Source of the DNA: Luteolibacter arcticus
Lineage (GTDB): Bacteria > Verrucomicrobiota > Verrucomicrobiia > Verrucomicrobiales > Akkermansiaceae
Direction: 5' to 3'
DNA length: 64,000 nucleotides
Assembly: GCF_025950235.1 (NCBI RefSeq)
Contig: NZ_JAPDDT010000017.1
Location: forward strand, 1-64,000
Position 1 is the first letter of the stretch; each line of letters begins with the position of its first letter. The notes under the pieces were generated by a model. That model searched no databases. It was given only the letters and a program-made list of their open reading frames with translations, and was not told the DNA's origin. This document shows, one piece after another, positions 53,083 through 61,931 of the stretch. The position numbers were made by a program, and so were the translations under genes.

Positions 53083-53103
53083 CCGGTCGACCGAACCAAC
53101 CGG
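53083..53103. promoter_or_regulatory. Sialoglycan-regulon operator (site 9, divergent)
   Basis: CCGGT-N11-ACCGG, inner bases CGACCGAACCA. It is 57 bp before the O-acetylesterase start. Two sites in this divergent promoter suggest one for each gene. Confidence 0.6.
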
Positions 53104-53160
53104 CGACCAGCGTTGCCCTTCGCTCTCACCCTTGTCATCCTCCCGGAGAATCCCTGCATC

Positions 53161-54357
53161 GTGAGAATCCCAGCCCGTCTTCTAGCCGTCGCCTTGTCAT
53201 CCCTCGCCTCCGCGGTCACCGGCGCGGACTTGGCGCTGGCCAGGCCGTTCGGCGATCACATGGTGCTCCCGATGCGGCGGGACGTGCCCGTCTGGGGCAC
53301 CGCCCATGCCGGCGCGGCGGTGGAGATCCAGTTCCGGGGAAAAGCCGTCACCACCACCGCAGACAAGAGTGGAAGCTGGCGGGCCATCCTGCCGGCCATG
53401 GAGCCATCGGCCAAGGCTGCATCGCTCACCGTCCGCTCGGCGGACCAAAGCCTGGTGATCAAGAACCTCCTGACCGGCCGCGTCTTCCTCTGCTCCGGCC
53501 AGTCGAACATGGACTTCCAGCTCGGCCGTGCCGTCGGTGGCGCAGACGAGGCCAAGCGAGCCGGCAAGTTCCCCGCCATCCGTCTCTGCAATCTCACCGG
53601 TGCTCCCACCGACTCGCGCGTCTATGACGCCGCGACACTCGCCCGCCTGAATGAGCGCGACCACTTCACCGGCGGCTGGGAAGTGGCCACGGAGAAATCC
53701 GCCGCCGCCTTCTCCGCCATCGCATGGTGGATGGGCAAGATGATCCACGAGCTCGACGGCGTGCCGGTCGGGCTCGTCGAGAATGCCATCGGCGGCTCCG
53801 GCACCGAGGCCTGGCTGCCGCGCAACGTGCTCTCGGCGCGCAAGAACTACGCGCCGCTGTTAGACAATGCCTGGCTTTCCTCACCGCAGATCAGCCCATG
53901 GGCTCGCGGCCGGGCGAAGCAGAACCTCGGCAAGCACCCGGACGCGAACCATCCCTTCAAGCCAGGCTTCCTCTTCGAGTCCGGTGTGCGCCCGTGGTGC
54001 GGCTTCCCGTTCGACGCCGTGCTCTGGTATCAGGGCGAGACCAATGCCGAGATCGCCGATGACGCATGGAACCGCCAGCTCATCACCTACCTCGTCGCCG
54101 GTTGGCGGAAGGAACTCCGCCAAGGCAAGCTGCCCTTCTACCTCATCCAGCTCCCGCGCATCGGCGGCAATGAGCCGATCCGCCAGCATTGGCCGGAGTA
54201 CCGCAAGGTCCAAGCCGACGTCGCCCGCAAGCTCCCTGGCGTCCACCTCGTCGTGACTCAGGACCTCGGCTGGGACAGCCCCGACGTCCACCCGCCGGAC
54301 AAGCTGCCGGTGGCCCGACGCCTGGCGGAGGCGATGGCAAAGTCGTTGGAAAATTGA
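53161..54357 (+). CDS. Sialate O-acetylesterase (SASA family)
   Basis: 398 residues. Signal peptide (LLAVALSSLASAVTGA), a small strand domain at about 30-100 (VLPMRRDVPVWGTAHAGAAV), then the SGNH-type SASA domain: VFLCSGQSNMDF (catalytic Ser), ENAIGGSGTEAWL, VLWYQGETNAE, and the Asp-His end near the C-terminus (LGWDSPDVHPPDKLPVARR). It should remove 9-O-acetyl groups from sialic acids outside the cytoplasm. It starts at GTG 53161 with GGAG upstream; the longer open frame runs back across both operators and into the GH16 gene and is rejected. Confidence 0.88.
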   Translation: MRIPARLLAVALSSLASAVTGADLALARPFGDHMVLPMRRDVPVWGTAHAGAAVEIQFRGKAVTTTADKSGSWRAILPAMEPSAKAASLTVRSADQSLVIKNLLTGRVFLCSGQSNMDFQLGRAVGGADEAKRAGKFPAIRLCNLTGAPTDSRVYDAATLARLNERDHFTGGWEVATEKSAAAFSAIAWWMGKMIHELDGVPVGLVENAIGGSGTEAWLPRNVLSARKNYAPLLDNAWLSSPQISPWARGRAKQNLGKHPDANHPFKPGFLFESGVRPWCGFPFDAVLWYQGETNAEIADDAWNRQLITYLVAGWRKELRQGKLPFYLIQLPRIGGNEPIRQHWPEYRKVQADVARKLPGVHLVVTQDLGWDSPDVHPPDKLPVARRLAEAMAKSLEN

Positions 54358-54724
54358 TCGCCGGAGACGTCCAATGTGAGAACGCGCCAGGCTGCCGCAG
54401 CTCAACGTGGTGCCCCAAATTGTGCCATGGCGATGCCATCCCCAATGGCTTCTAACTCATCCTCCAAATGCAACCCTCCATTCTTAATCTGCGTCCATCT
54501 GCGTAATCTGCGGTCGACTACTTTGGTTTGGGGCCACGTCGAATTGACGGGAGAATTTTGCCGGAGATTGACGCAGATAGGACGCATGGGGCGGCGAGTG
54601 GATCGAGCCAGCCTGTCTGAATTTCAGCGCCCTCTCCGATCCATCCTCCCTCCACGGCCATCGTTGCCGGAAATCGGTGCGGACCTCGACGAGAACCGGC
54701 GCGCCTCGCAAATGGCGAGACGAA
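54358..54724. other. Intergenic region with worn inverted repeat
   Basis: About 370 bp without a convincing gene. GTGGTGCCCCAAA (about 54409) and TTTGGGGCCAC (about 54529) are inverted, and ATCTGCGTAATCTGCGG (about 54494) is a relative of the leader repeat at 18820, followed by an inverted GACGCAGAT. It looks like a decayed repeat element. Confidence 0.4.
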
Positions 54725-54745
54725 CTGGTCGCGTAACCAAACCAG
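54725..54745 (+). promoter_or_regulatory. Sialoglycan-regulon operator (site 10)
   Basis: CTGGT-N11-ACCAG, inner bases CGCGTAACCAA. It is 166 bp before the annotated sialidase ATG, further than at any other target gene. Confidence 0.62.
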
Positions 54746-54911
54746 CAAGCGACCGCCTGTGCCGGACGTAGCATTCCCCAGCATCCTCCGAGTGTCCCGC
54801 GAGTTCCTGCTCAAGATTCCCCACCGCAAGAACGACTGGAAAATGGATGTTCACCTTCATCCCCGTTGGCGATACCACGGGACTGCGCTAGTCCGATCAA
54901 CCGAGACCCGA

Positions 54912-56987
54912 ATGACCCCAGCACTTTCTCCTCTTCGTAGCGGCACCACCTCCCGTAGCGGGACGACTTCGTCGTTCCGGCTGGGGAAGGCACCGCACCA
55001 ACCCGGAAGCAGCGACTCCCCCTCGCGACGCAGTCGCTCCGCCACCTGGGCGCTTGCCGCCCTCGCCCTCGCTTCCACCACGGCCTCCGCCGAATCCTTC
55101 GAGTCCATCCCCGCCGGCCCGCTGAAGGACGCGCAAACCTCCACGGGCAAGTGGACCGCCGAACCCGGCCACGCCCAAATCCAGCAAGGCCACGCGAAAA
55201 GCGGCCGCCAATCCCTCCGCCTCTCCGGCGACGGCGAACGCAGCGCAATTCTCACCCTCGCCGAGCCCGCGGCAAAGAACACCGCCCTCTCCTTCCACGC
55301 CGAGCGCTGGACCAGCCGTCAGCCTTTCCAGTTCCGCATTGATGCGAAGGAACGCGGCACCTGGAAGGAGATCAAGAACGCCGACGACGTCCAAACCGGC
55401 GGCTTCAAGACCGAGCTGCGCATCGAGATCCCCACCGGCGCGCGCGAGCTGCGTTTTCGCGCCACCGCCCCGCCCGACGCCGGCGTGATGATGGATGACT
55501 TCACCCTCCACCGCCCCGGCCCCGCGCGAGCCGTGCTGTTGGAAACCGTGCAACCCGTCTGCCCCGCCTTCATCCGCGAGGACTTCAATCCCATCCTCGG
55601 CTTCCGCATCGTTGTCGAAGGCAGCGAGGGAACCCTCAAGCTCGATGGCCTCGAGTTCGGCTTCACGGGCACCACCGATCTAACAGACATCGCCTCCTTC
55701 CGCGTCGTCGCAGGCAGTGCCGATCCCTCCGCTGATCCCGGCGCAACCATCGCGGAGGGCAAGAAGGCCGCCGACAAGGTTTCTCTAACAAGCAAGCACG
55801 CGCTCGCTTCCGGCGAGCACTGGTTCTGGATCTCTCCCGAGCTAGAAGAAACCGCATCCCTCGACCACCGCGTCGATGCCTCGCTCTTCCGCGTGAAGGT
55901 CGGCGGCAAGGTGCTCGAGCCCGCGCAACCATCACCCGATGGCAGCCAACGCATCGGCCACGCCGTCCGCCTGCCCGGCGATGATAAATCGAAATCCTAC
56001 CGCATCCCCGGCCTCGTCCGGACCAAGGCGGGTTCCTTGATCGCCGTTTACGACATCCGCTACAATCACTCCGGCGACCTGCCTGCGAACGTCGATGTCG
56101 GTGCCTCCCGCAGCACCGATGGAGGCCAGAGCTGGGAGCCGATGCGCGTGGCCGTCGACATGGGCGATGACCCGGAGCACGGCCACGATGGAGTCGGCGA
56201 CCCAGCCATCCTCGTCGATCCTTCCAATGGCCGCATCTGGATCGCCTCCCTGTGGAGCCATGGCAATCGCGCCTGGCACGGCTCGGGTCCGGGCATGACG
56301 CCGGAGGAAACCGGCCAGCTCGTCCTCGTCCACAGCGACGATGATGGCAAGTCATGGTCGAAGCCCGTGAACATCACCACCCAGGTCAAGGACCCCGCCA
56401 TGCGGCTGTTCTTCAATGGCCCCGGTGCCGGCATCGCCATGAAGGACGGCACCCTCGTCTTCGCCGCACAATATCGCGCGGCCGATGGCCAGCCATGGTC
56501 CACCATGATCTCCTCGAAGGACCATGGCGCGACTTGGCAAGCCGGCACCGGCGTGAAAAGCAAAACCACCGAGGCCCAGGTCGCCGAGCTCTCCGATGGC
56601 TCCATCATGATCAACTGCCGCGACGACCGCGGCGGCTCCCGCACCATCGCCACCACCAAGGACCTCGGCAAAACCTGGACCCTCCACCCCACCGACCGCA
56701 AGGCCCTCCGCGAGCCGGTCTGCATGGCCAGCCTGTTAGAGTGGAAGGGCGCACTGTGGTTCTCCAATCCCAACGCCACCGACGGCCGCCGCGCCATGAC
56801 CGTCAAACGCTCCACCGACCAGGGCATGACCTGGCCGGACGAAAGCGCCCGCCTCTACGACTCCCGCAGCGGCTTCGGCTACTCCTGCCTCGCCCCCGTC
56901 GATGACTCCCACCTCGGCGTGATCTACGAGGGAAAGAACACCATGTATTTCCTGAGGTTCTCCCTCGCCGAATGGAGCCGGCAGTAG
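54912..56987 (+). CDS. Exported sialidase (GH33), 691 aa
   Basis: A signal-like segment (SATWALAALALASTTASA) is followed by a concanavalin/jelly-roll domain (about 60-215), a sialidase N-terminal domain (about 215-350) and the GH33 propeller with SYRIPGLVRTKAGSLIAV, YDIRYNHSGDLPANVD and Asp-boxes SRSTDGGQSW, HSDDDGKSW, SSKDHGATW, TTKDLGKTW, RSTDQGMTW. The catalytic part is close to that of the giant sialidase. The start is uncertain: a hairpin repeat (54955-54981) lies inside the frame and gives a 40-residue leader before the hydrophobic core, and no ATG, GTG or TTG follows it. ATG 54912, ATG 54843 and GTG 54759 are all possible. Confidence 0.85.
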   Translation: MTPALSPLRSGTTSRSGTTSSFRLGKAPHQPGSSDSPSRRSRSATWALAALALASTTASAESFESIPAGPLKDAQTSTGKWTAEPGHAQIQQGHAKSGRQSLRLSGDGERSAILTLAEPAAKNTALSFHAERWTSRQPFQFRIDAKERGTWKEIKNADDVQTGGFKTELRIEIPTGARELRFRATAPPDAGVMMDDFTLHRPGPARAVLLETVQPVCPAFIREDFNPILGFRIVVEGSEGTLKLDGLEFGFTGTTDLTDIASFRVVAGSADPSADPGATIAEGKKAADKVSLTSKHALASGEHWFWISPELEETASLDHRVDASLFRVKVGGKVLEPAQPSPDGSQRIGHAVRLPGDDKSKSYRIPGLVRTKAGSLIAVYDIRYNHSGDLPANVDVGASRSTDGGQSWEPMRVAVDMGDDPEHGHDGVGDPAILVDPSNGRIWIASLWSHGNRAWHGSGPGMTPEETGQLVLVHSDDDGKSWSKPVNITTQVKDPAMRLFFNGPGAGIAMKDGTLVFAAQYRAADGQPWSTMISSKDHGATWQAGTGVKSKTTEAQVAELSDGSIMINCRDDRGGSRTIATTKDLGKTWTLHPTDRKALREPVCMASLLEWKGALWFSNPNATDGRRAMTVKRSTDQGMTWPDESARLYDSRSGFGYSCLAPVDDSHLGVIYEGKNTMYFLRFSLAEWSRQ
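54955..54981. repeat. GTAGCGG...CCGGC hairpin repeat, copy 3, inside a reading frame
   Basis: GTAGCGGGACGACTTCGTCG followed by TTCCGGC, preceded by a partial copy at about 54935. Unlike the other two copies it lies in the translated leader of the sialidase gene. Confidence 0.65.
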
Positions 56988-57517
56988 CCCGCGCGCTGGG
57001 TGCGCGGAACCGTAGCGCAGCGGAGGTGGTCGGCCTGATTCAAATCCTCAACGGAGCCGACAAGCTCCGGCCCGCAGAAGCACCCAACGACTCCGCTCCC
57101 AATCTAGCTCCGCCCAAGTCGTCGGAGACGGGAGCGCGCGCAGCCCTGCTGCCGCCCGAAGCCAGCAGCCCTGCTGCGGGGAAGCACCCGGCTGCATCCG
57201 TCCTCACGAACAGGGCGTGGGTGGAAAACAACGAAACGAGCGAAACGACGAAATTCGAAAGACTCGGGGAGACCTCGTCACGGCCCACTGGGAACGCGGG
57301 ATTTATCCCGCCCGAATGGTCCCTTCCGGCGGAACAACGACCCCGGGAGCGCCGGTCTTCAGACCGGCTCGAATGGTCCTTCGATGCCGATCTTAAGACA
57401 GGTGCTCCCAACGAACCCACCATCCAGCGGAATAAATCCCACACTCCCAATTTCCCTCGCGAACCCGATCGTTACAGCCTCGCATTCATCTTGCCCCATC
57501 CCGCCGCTCTTCTCACC
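56988..57517. other. Repeat-filled intergenic region
   Basis: About 530 bp between the sialidase and the secretin-like gene. It stays open in the downstream gene's frame, but the translation is low-complexity and I do not think it is a protein. It holds a worn pair of CTGGGAACGCGGG repeat arms (57287-57313 and about 57423-57450), a GCCGGTCTTCAGACCGGC hairpin at about 57352, and GAGCCGACAAGCTCCGGC near 57054. Confidence 0.5.
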
Positions 57518-58813
57518 ATGCCTATCATGAAGAAGAAGCGCGTGATCGCGGCAGTCATCCTTCTGCTCGTCTTGTTCTGCCTCCATCGCGGGGCCGATCA
57601 CCTCGAGCGCACCGCGGAAACCACCACCACGCGCAAGCACGACTCTTCATCATCATCCGCTGCAGAAAACGAAGCCGAGTCCACACGCCTGCCGACCAAG
57701 GCCTCTTCTCGCCCCGCAAACACATCCACCCACGCCACCCATCGCCCCGAGCAACTCAAGCAGTTCTACCTCCCCGAAGTCACCATCGACGGGCTGCCCC
57801 TGAAGGCCGCCCTCGCCAAGCTCCGCGCCGCCTACGAAGACGTCTGCCGCGAATCCGGCGAAGTGCCCGTGCGCCTCACCTTCATCGTCCCGCCGGAAGC
57901 CACCCGCCCGCTCACCACGAAAACCGGCATCCGCAATCTCGACGGCTCCATCCATCTCCTCGCCGCCCTGGCCGGCCTGAAAGTCGCGCGCAGTGGCAGC
58001 GAATACACCTTCACTGCCCCAGAGGAAACCGGCGAAGTGACGAAGCGCACCTTCCGCGTGCCGCCCGATTTCTTCTCCATCCCCGCCGCCGCCAATGAGG
58101 ATCCCTTTGCGGAAGATGCTGCCCCATTCACTCGGCTCACCCCTTCCGAATACTTCGCCTCAAAGGGCATCACCCTCGATCCCGGCACCAAGTTCTCTTT
58201 CACCGCCGCCACCGGCACTTTGCAGATCGAGGCCACCAGCGCCGCCGACCAGACCGCCATCGCCGGACTGATCGACCTCGCCGCCAATGAGATGCCCATC
58301 CAGCACCAGATGAATGCCCGGGTGGTCGAGATCCCCGCCCGCATGGACTGGACCCCGCAGGAAATCTCACAATTGGACGCCGGCGAACAGCAACTGCTGA
58401 TGCGCCAGTTGTCTCAAATCAAGGGTGTCGATCTGATGACGGCCCCATCCGTCACGGCAAGGACAGGCGAGAACTCGAAGATTGCGATCACCCATGAAGT
58501 CCTCATTCCTTCCCTCTCATCTCCGGGCGATTTCGAGGCGCATGACACCGGAGTGATCTTCGATCTTCGCACTGTCCCCTACGGCCTGGGCCACCACGTC
58601 GATCTCGCCTACTCCGAAAGAATCGCCGAGGGCGAGTCCGGCACAGCCACCGCCAAGGTCATTGAGCGCACGTCCATCAACGACAGCTCCTTCACCGGCG
58701 ACGGCAAGGCCCGCCTGCACATGCAGACCCGCCCCGACGGCACCCGCGCCCTCGTTCTCATCACCCCCACCCTCATCGATGCCACCGGCCGGCCACTCCA
58801 TGCCAAGGAGTGA
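57518..58813 (+). CDS. Secretin-like protein, 431 aa
   Basis: One N-terminal membrane segment or signal (KKKRVIAAVILLLVLFCLH), a Ser/Thr-rich linker, an STN-like N-domain (about 85-175; LPEVTIDGLPLKAALAKL), and a C-terminal region like the conserved end of type II/III secretins (MNARVVEIPARMDW, MTAPSVTARTGENSKIAI, ALVLITPTLIDATGRPL). It lacks the length of a full secretin barrel. It is probably envelope-located, perhaps part of a pilus or secretion assembly. The frame is open to 56972 through repeats; ATG 57518 (or 57527) begins the membrane segment. It is the first gene of a three-gene run. Confidence 0.72.
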   Translation: MPIMKKKRVIAAVILLLVLFCLHRGADHLERTAETTTTRKHDSSSSSAAENEAESTRLPTKASSRPANTSTHATHRPEQLKQFYLPEVTIDGLPLKAALAKLRAAYEDVCRESGEVPVRLTFIVPPEATRPLTTKTGIRNLDGSIHLLAALAGLKVARSGSEYTFTAPEETGEVTKRTFRVPPDFFSIPAAANEDPFAEDAAPFTRLTPSEYFASKGITLDPGTKFSFTAATGTLQIEATSAADQTAIAGLIDLAANEMPIQHQMNARVVEIPARMDWTPQEISQLDAGEQQLLMRQLSQIKGVDLMTAPSVTARTGENSKIAITHEVLIPSLSSPGDFEAHDTGVIFDLRTVPYGLGHHVDLAYSERIAEGESGTATAKVIERTSINDSSFTGDGKARLHMQTRPDGTRALVLITPTLIDATGRPLHAKE

Positions 58814-58880
58814 GGGACACCATCACGAGGCATCCAGAAATCCGTCGCCATGACATGGGGAATGGGATAACAGGCAGAGG

Positions 58881-59711
58881 ATGAAGTTCACCCTCCTTCT
58901 CGTCCCGCTCCTCACCCTATCACTTTCCGCGCAGGAGAAGAAAGTCCCGCCTCCCTTCGAGGAAAAGCCGTCCAATGTCGAAGCGACGGAAGGAGAAGAA
59001 GCCGCAGATCCCTTTGATCCGGACGCCTTCGACGGCAACAGCCCGGCCATGGTCCAGGTGCAGGTGGAATACATCGAGATGCCCCATGAGACGCTGACCG
59101 ACCTCCTGTTCATGAAGCGGCCCACCAAGTCAGACGCCACGGAGTTGAGGAAGGAAGTTCAGACCTTGGTGAAGGCCGGCGACGCAAAGGTGTTGGAAAC
59201 CCAGATCCTCACCGGCCGCAGCAGCGAGAAGTGCCTGGTGGAATCCATCAACGAACAGATCTACCCAACTGAGGCGGTGCCGCCGAAGCTTCCGGAATCG
59301 GTCACCGTCCCAGACAAACCGGCAGGCCTCAGTCCGGACAATATCAAGGCCGTCGCCGCCTTGATCAGCGGCCCCATTCCCACCTCGTTCGAAACACGAA
59401 ATGTCGGCTCAACCATGGACGTCGAGCCGACGATCGGCTCCGACCCGAAGTACATCGACCTCCGCCTCGCGCCCGAACTCGTGTGGCGGAATGGCAACAC
59501 CACTTGGTATGAGCGGAAGGATGCCCTGGGAAATGTCGCGAAGATCGAGCTGCCCGACTTTTACACCATCCGCCTGACCACCGCGCTCACCGTCACCAGT
59601 GGCAGCTACGTTTTGGCCGGCGTGGTATCGCCGAAGGCAAAGGACGGATCCATCGACCTCACCCGCAAGGTGATGGTCTTCGTGAAAGCCGACGTGCTCC
59701 CCGTGCGATGA
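58881..59711 (+). CDS. Secretin-like small protein, 276 aa
   Basis: Signal peptide (MKFTLLLVPLLTLSLSAQ), an acidic linker (ATEGEEAADPFDPDAFDG), then a domain beginning MVQVQVEYIEMPHETL, which is the usual opening strand of the secretin-type C-domain, and ending GSYVLAGVVSPKAKDGSIDL and KVMVFVKADVLPV. The core TMDVEPTIGSDPKYIDLRLA parallels AHDTGVIFDLRTVPYGLGHH of the gene before, so the two are diverged relatives. Periplasmic. Its TGA overlaps the next ATG by 4 bp. Confidence 0.72.
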   Translation: MKFTLLLVPLLTLSLSAQEKKVPPPFEEKPSNVEATEGEEAADPFDPDAFDGNSPAMVQVQVEYIEMPHETLTDLLFMKRPTKSDATELRKEVQTLVKAGDAKVLETQILTGRSSEKCLVESINEQIYPTEAVPPKLPESVTVPDKPAGLSPDNIKAVAALISGPIPTSFETRNVGSTMDVEPTIGSDPKYIDLRLAPELVWRNGNTTWYERKDALGNVAKIELPDFYTIRLTTALTVTSGSYVLAGVVSPKAKDGSIDLTRKVMVFVKADVLPVR

Positions 59712-60772
59712 AAGCTCTCCCCTTGCTCATGGCTACGGTACTCCCCGCGACGGCGGAGATCGGCTCGGTGGCCCATCCGGAGGACAAACTTCCGCAGGGC
59801 CAGACCGTCGTCTGGACGCCGTTATTCCAAGCCTCGTGGGACAAGCTCAATGCCACCCACGGCGGCAAGCCGGTGAAGATCGAGCCGCCAAATGTTCTGA
59901 TCTCCCGCCTCGATGCCTTCACATGGAAGGCGGAGTCGGTGATGCCGGAGGATCGCTGGAAAGTCTGGTCCGGTCCTGCGACCGACGAATTCTTGGCCAC
60001 GGTCAATGCCGAGGCAGCGAAGTTGACCGGGGAAGAGAAGGGACCATTCCGCCTGGAAAACCGGCAACCCGGCACCGTCGCTGTATTCGGCTTGCTCGAC
60101 CGCGAGGTGACGTTCCGCCAGCCACTCCATCGTTCCCGCAAGGTCCCGATGACCTTTCGTTCCGGAGCCATGGAAACGAAGGTGAAGTTTTTCGGCGTGA
60201 AAGGGCAGCTCAGCGAGGAATTCAGCGGAACCGTCCGCGTTCTCGCCTACCGGCCCACCGAGAATTGCCACGCCCTCCAGCTCCTCTGCAAGGAATCGGA
60301 CGACACCGTCATCCTCTTCCGCCCTCCGGCAGCGATGGATTTTGCCGCCGCCTGCGAGTGGCTCCGGACTTGGCGGAAGGCATGGTCGGAAGACTCCGGA
60401 CACCACCTCGGACACGATGACCCGCAGCTCCACAAGCGCGATGAGATCCAAGTGCCCTACGTGAAGCTGGAGACCAAGCACGACTTCGCCAGCGACCTCG
60501 ACTCGTTGCGCTTCTACAAAGGCCAGCCCCTGCCCCGCCAGATCACTCGCGCCGAACAGCGGGTGGAGTTCGAGCTCCACGAACGCGGTGCCCGGGTGCG
60601 TGCGGAGGTCAGTATGGACGACCCGTTCGGAGGACCTCCCGAGCCCCCGGTCTATCCGCGCCGCTTCCTCTACGATGCCCCGTTCTTCGTCTTCCTGTGG
60701 CGCGACGGTGCCGAGTGGCCCTACTTCGGCTCATGGATTGGCGACACCTCGGCGATGGAGAAGATCGACTGA
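59708..60772 (+). CDS. Secreted protein of unknown function (weak serpin-like end)
   Basis: 354 residues with a short signal peptide (MKALPLLMATVLPATA). I do not recognise the family with certainty. The block FGLLDREVTFRQPLHRSRKV followed by FRSGAMETKVKFFGVKG, and the end RRFLYDAPFFVFLWRDGAEW then PYFGSWIGD, recall the breach strands and C-terminal strand of serpins (where one sees DHPFLFFIR and then FMGR), but the reactive-centre hinge is not obvious. Translation is coupled to the gene before. A role in envelope assembly together with the two secretin-like proteins is equally possible. Confidence 0.6.
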   Translation: MKALPLLMATVLPATAEIGSVAHPEDKLPQGQTVVWTPLFQASWDKLNATHGGKPVKIEPPNVLISRLDAFTWKAESVMPEDRWKVWSGPATDEFLATVNAEAAKLTGEEKGPFRLENRQPGTVAVFGLLDREVTFRQPLHRSRKVPMTFRSGAMETKVKFFGVKGQLSEEFSGTVRVLAYRPTENCHALQLLCKESDDTVILFRPPAAMDFAAACEWLRTWRKAWSEDSGHHLGHDDPQLHKRDEIQVPYVKLETKHDFASDLDSLRFYKGQPLPRQITRAEQRVEFELHERGARVRAEVSMDDPFGGPPEPPVYPRRFLYDAPFFVFLWRDGAEWPYFGSWIGDTSAMEKID

Positions 60773-60889
60773 CCCCGCTCGCTTTGGATGGAAGCGGTAA
60801 CAACGACACGAACGAAAAGAGCGAAATTCTCAAGATGCCCCTGCCTCTTTTTTCGTCCCTTTCGACAGTTTCGTTGTCGATCAATTCCC

Positions 60890-61915
60890 CTACCCCCGCC
60901 ACATCTCACAGGCATGCGCCGCAAACCCGGCACCGAACGCCGTGAGCCACCACCTTTGATCGCCATTCGCGCTCGCCACCGCACGATCCAGCGCAAAGAG
61001 CACCGAGGGACTGCTCATGTTCCCATGGTCGCGCAGCACCTCGCGCGTTTCTAACAAACGGTGCGGCAGCACGCCCTCCAGCGCATCGATCACATCGCGC
61101 CCGCCCGAGTGCGCGAGCACGCGGTCCGGCTCCGCCTGGCGCTTCGCAAAGAGTTCCGCCACTGCTTCAGCCGCCAGCCCCGGCACCGCCTTGTCGAGCT
61201 GGTTGCGCAGCTTCCCGCCCGCATTCACGAAGCGGATCTTCTCCCGCTGCTCCGGCCGGTGCACCGTGGTGAAATGACCGGCCTGCCATTTGGCATCGCC
61301 CGCCACATCCGACCACACCGCCGCCGCCGCGCCATCACCGAAGAGACAGAGCGAGATCAGCACCCCCGGATCATCGTCAGCAAAGAAGGCCGCCGAGCAA
61401 ACCTCCACAGCCACCGTCGCCACCTTCGCGCCCGGATGCATCGCGAGGAAACCCGCCGCCGAGCGCAGCATCGGAATCGCCGCCCCACAACCGAGTCCAA
61501 CCAGATCCTGCAAGTACGCCGTTTCCCGTAGCCCGAGCTGCTCCGCCACATGGCTGGTCACGCCCGGACAAAGGTAGCCGGTGCAGGTGCAGATAAAAAG
61601 CGCATCCAGCTCCGCCGCCGCGATGCCCGCCTTCGCCAAGGCCGGCACCAGCGCCGCCATCGCCAGCACCGGGGCCTCCCGCTCGAATGTCTCGTTCAGC
61701 GCCTGAGCATCCCGCCCCACCACCGGCCCGATCTCCGGCAGGCAGAAGCTCCGCGTCGCAATGCCTGACACCCCGTTGCCCAGGATCTTCTCCAGCATCG
61801 CCTGCGAACGCGGCCTCAGAGATTCAAAGGCCGGCGAAGTCCGCAGCCCGGCAAGGCACTCCGGCTGCGTGTAGCGATGCGGCGGGACCGCGGTGGCAAT
61901 GGATTCCAAAAACAT
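60890..61915 (-). CDS. Type III polyketide synthase (chalcone-synthase-like)
   Basis: 341 residues of the thiolase fold. The catalytic triad is visible: Cys in LVGLGCGAAIPMLRS, His in VLAHSGGRDVIDAL and Asn in RDHGNMSSPSVLFAL. It should extend an acyl starter with malonyl-CoA to an alkylpyrone or alkylresorcinol. It is the last gene of an operon with a methyltransferase and a flavoprotein, the common bacterial layout for such products; its start is 16 bp past the flavoprotein stop. Confidence 0.9.
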   Translation of the reverse strand: MFLESIATAVPPHRYTQPECLAGLRTSPAFESLRPRSQAMLEKILGNGVSGIATRSFCLPEIGPVVGRDAQALNETFEREAPVLAMAALVPALAKAGIAAAELDALFICTCTGYLCPGVTSHVAEQLGLRETAYLQDLVGLGCGAAIPMLRSAAGFLAMHPGAKVATVAVEVCSAAFFADDDPGVLISLCLFGDGAAAAVWSDVAGDAKWQAGHFTTVHRPEQREKIRFVNAGGKLRNQLDKAVPGLAAEAVAELFAKRQAEPDRVLAHSGGRDVIDALEGVLPHRLLETREVLRDHGNMSSPSVLFALDRAVASANGDQRWWLTAFGAGFAAHACEMWRG

Positions 61916-61931
61916 ATCGATCAGATCAATC

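Noticed and set aside
56972-57517. N-terminal extension of the secretin-like protein
   Set aside because: The extension translates intergenic repeats and has no conserved pattern; the membrane segment at 57518 marks the true start.
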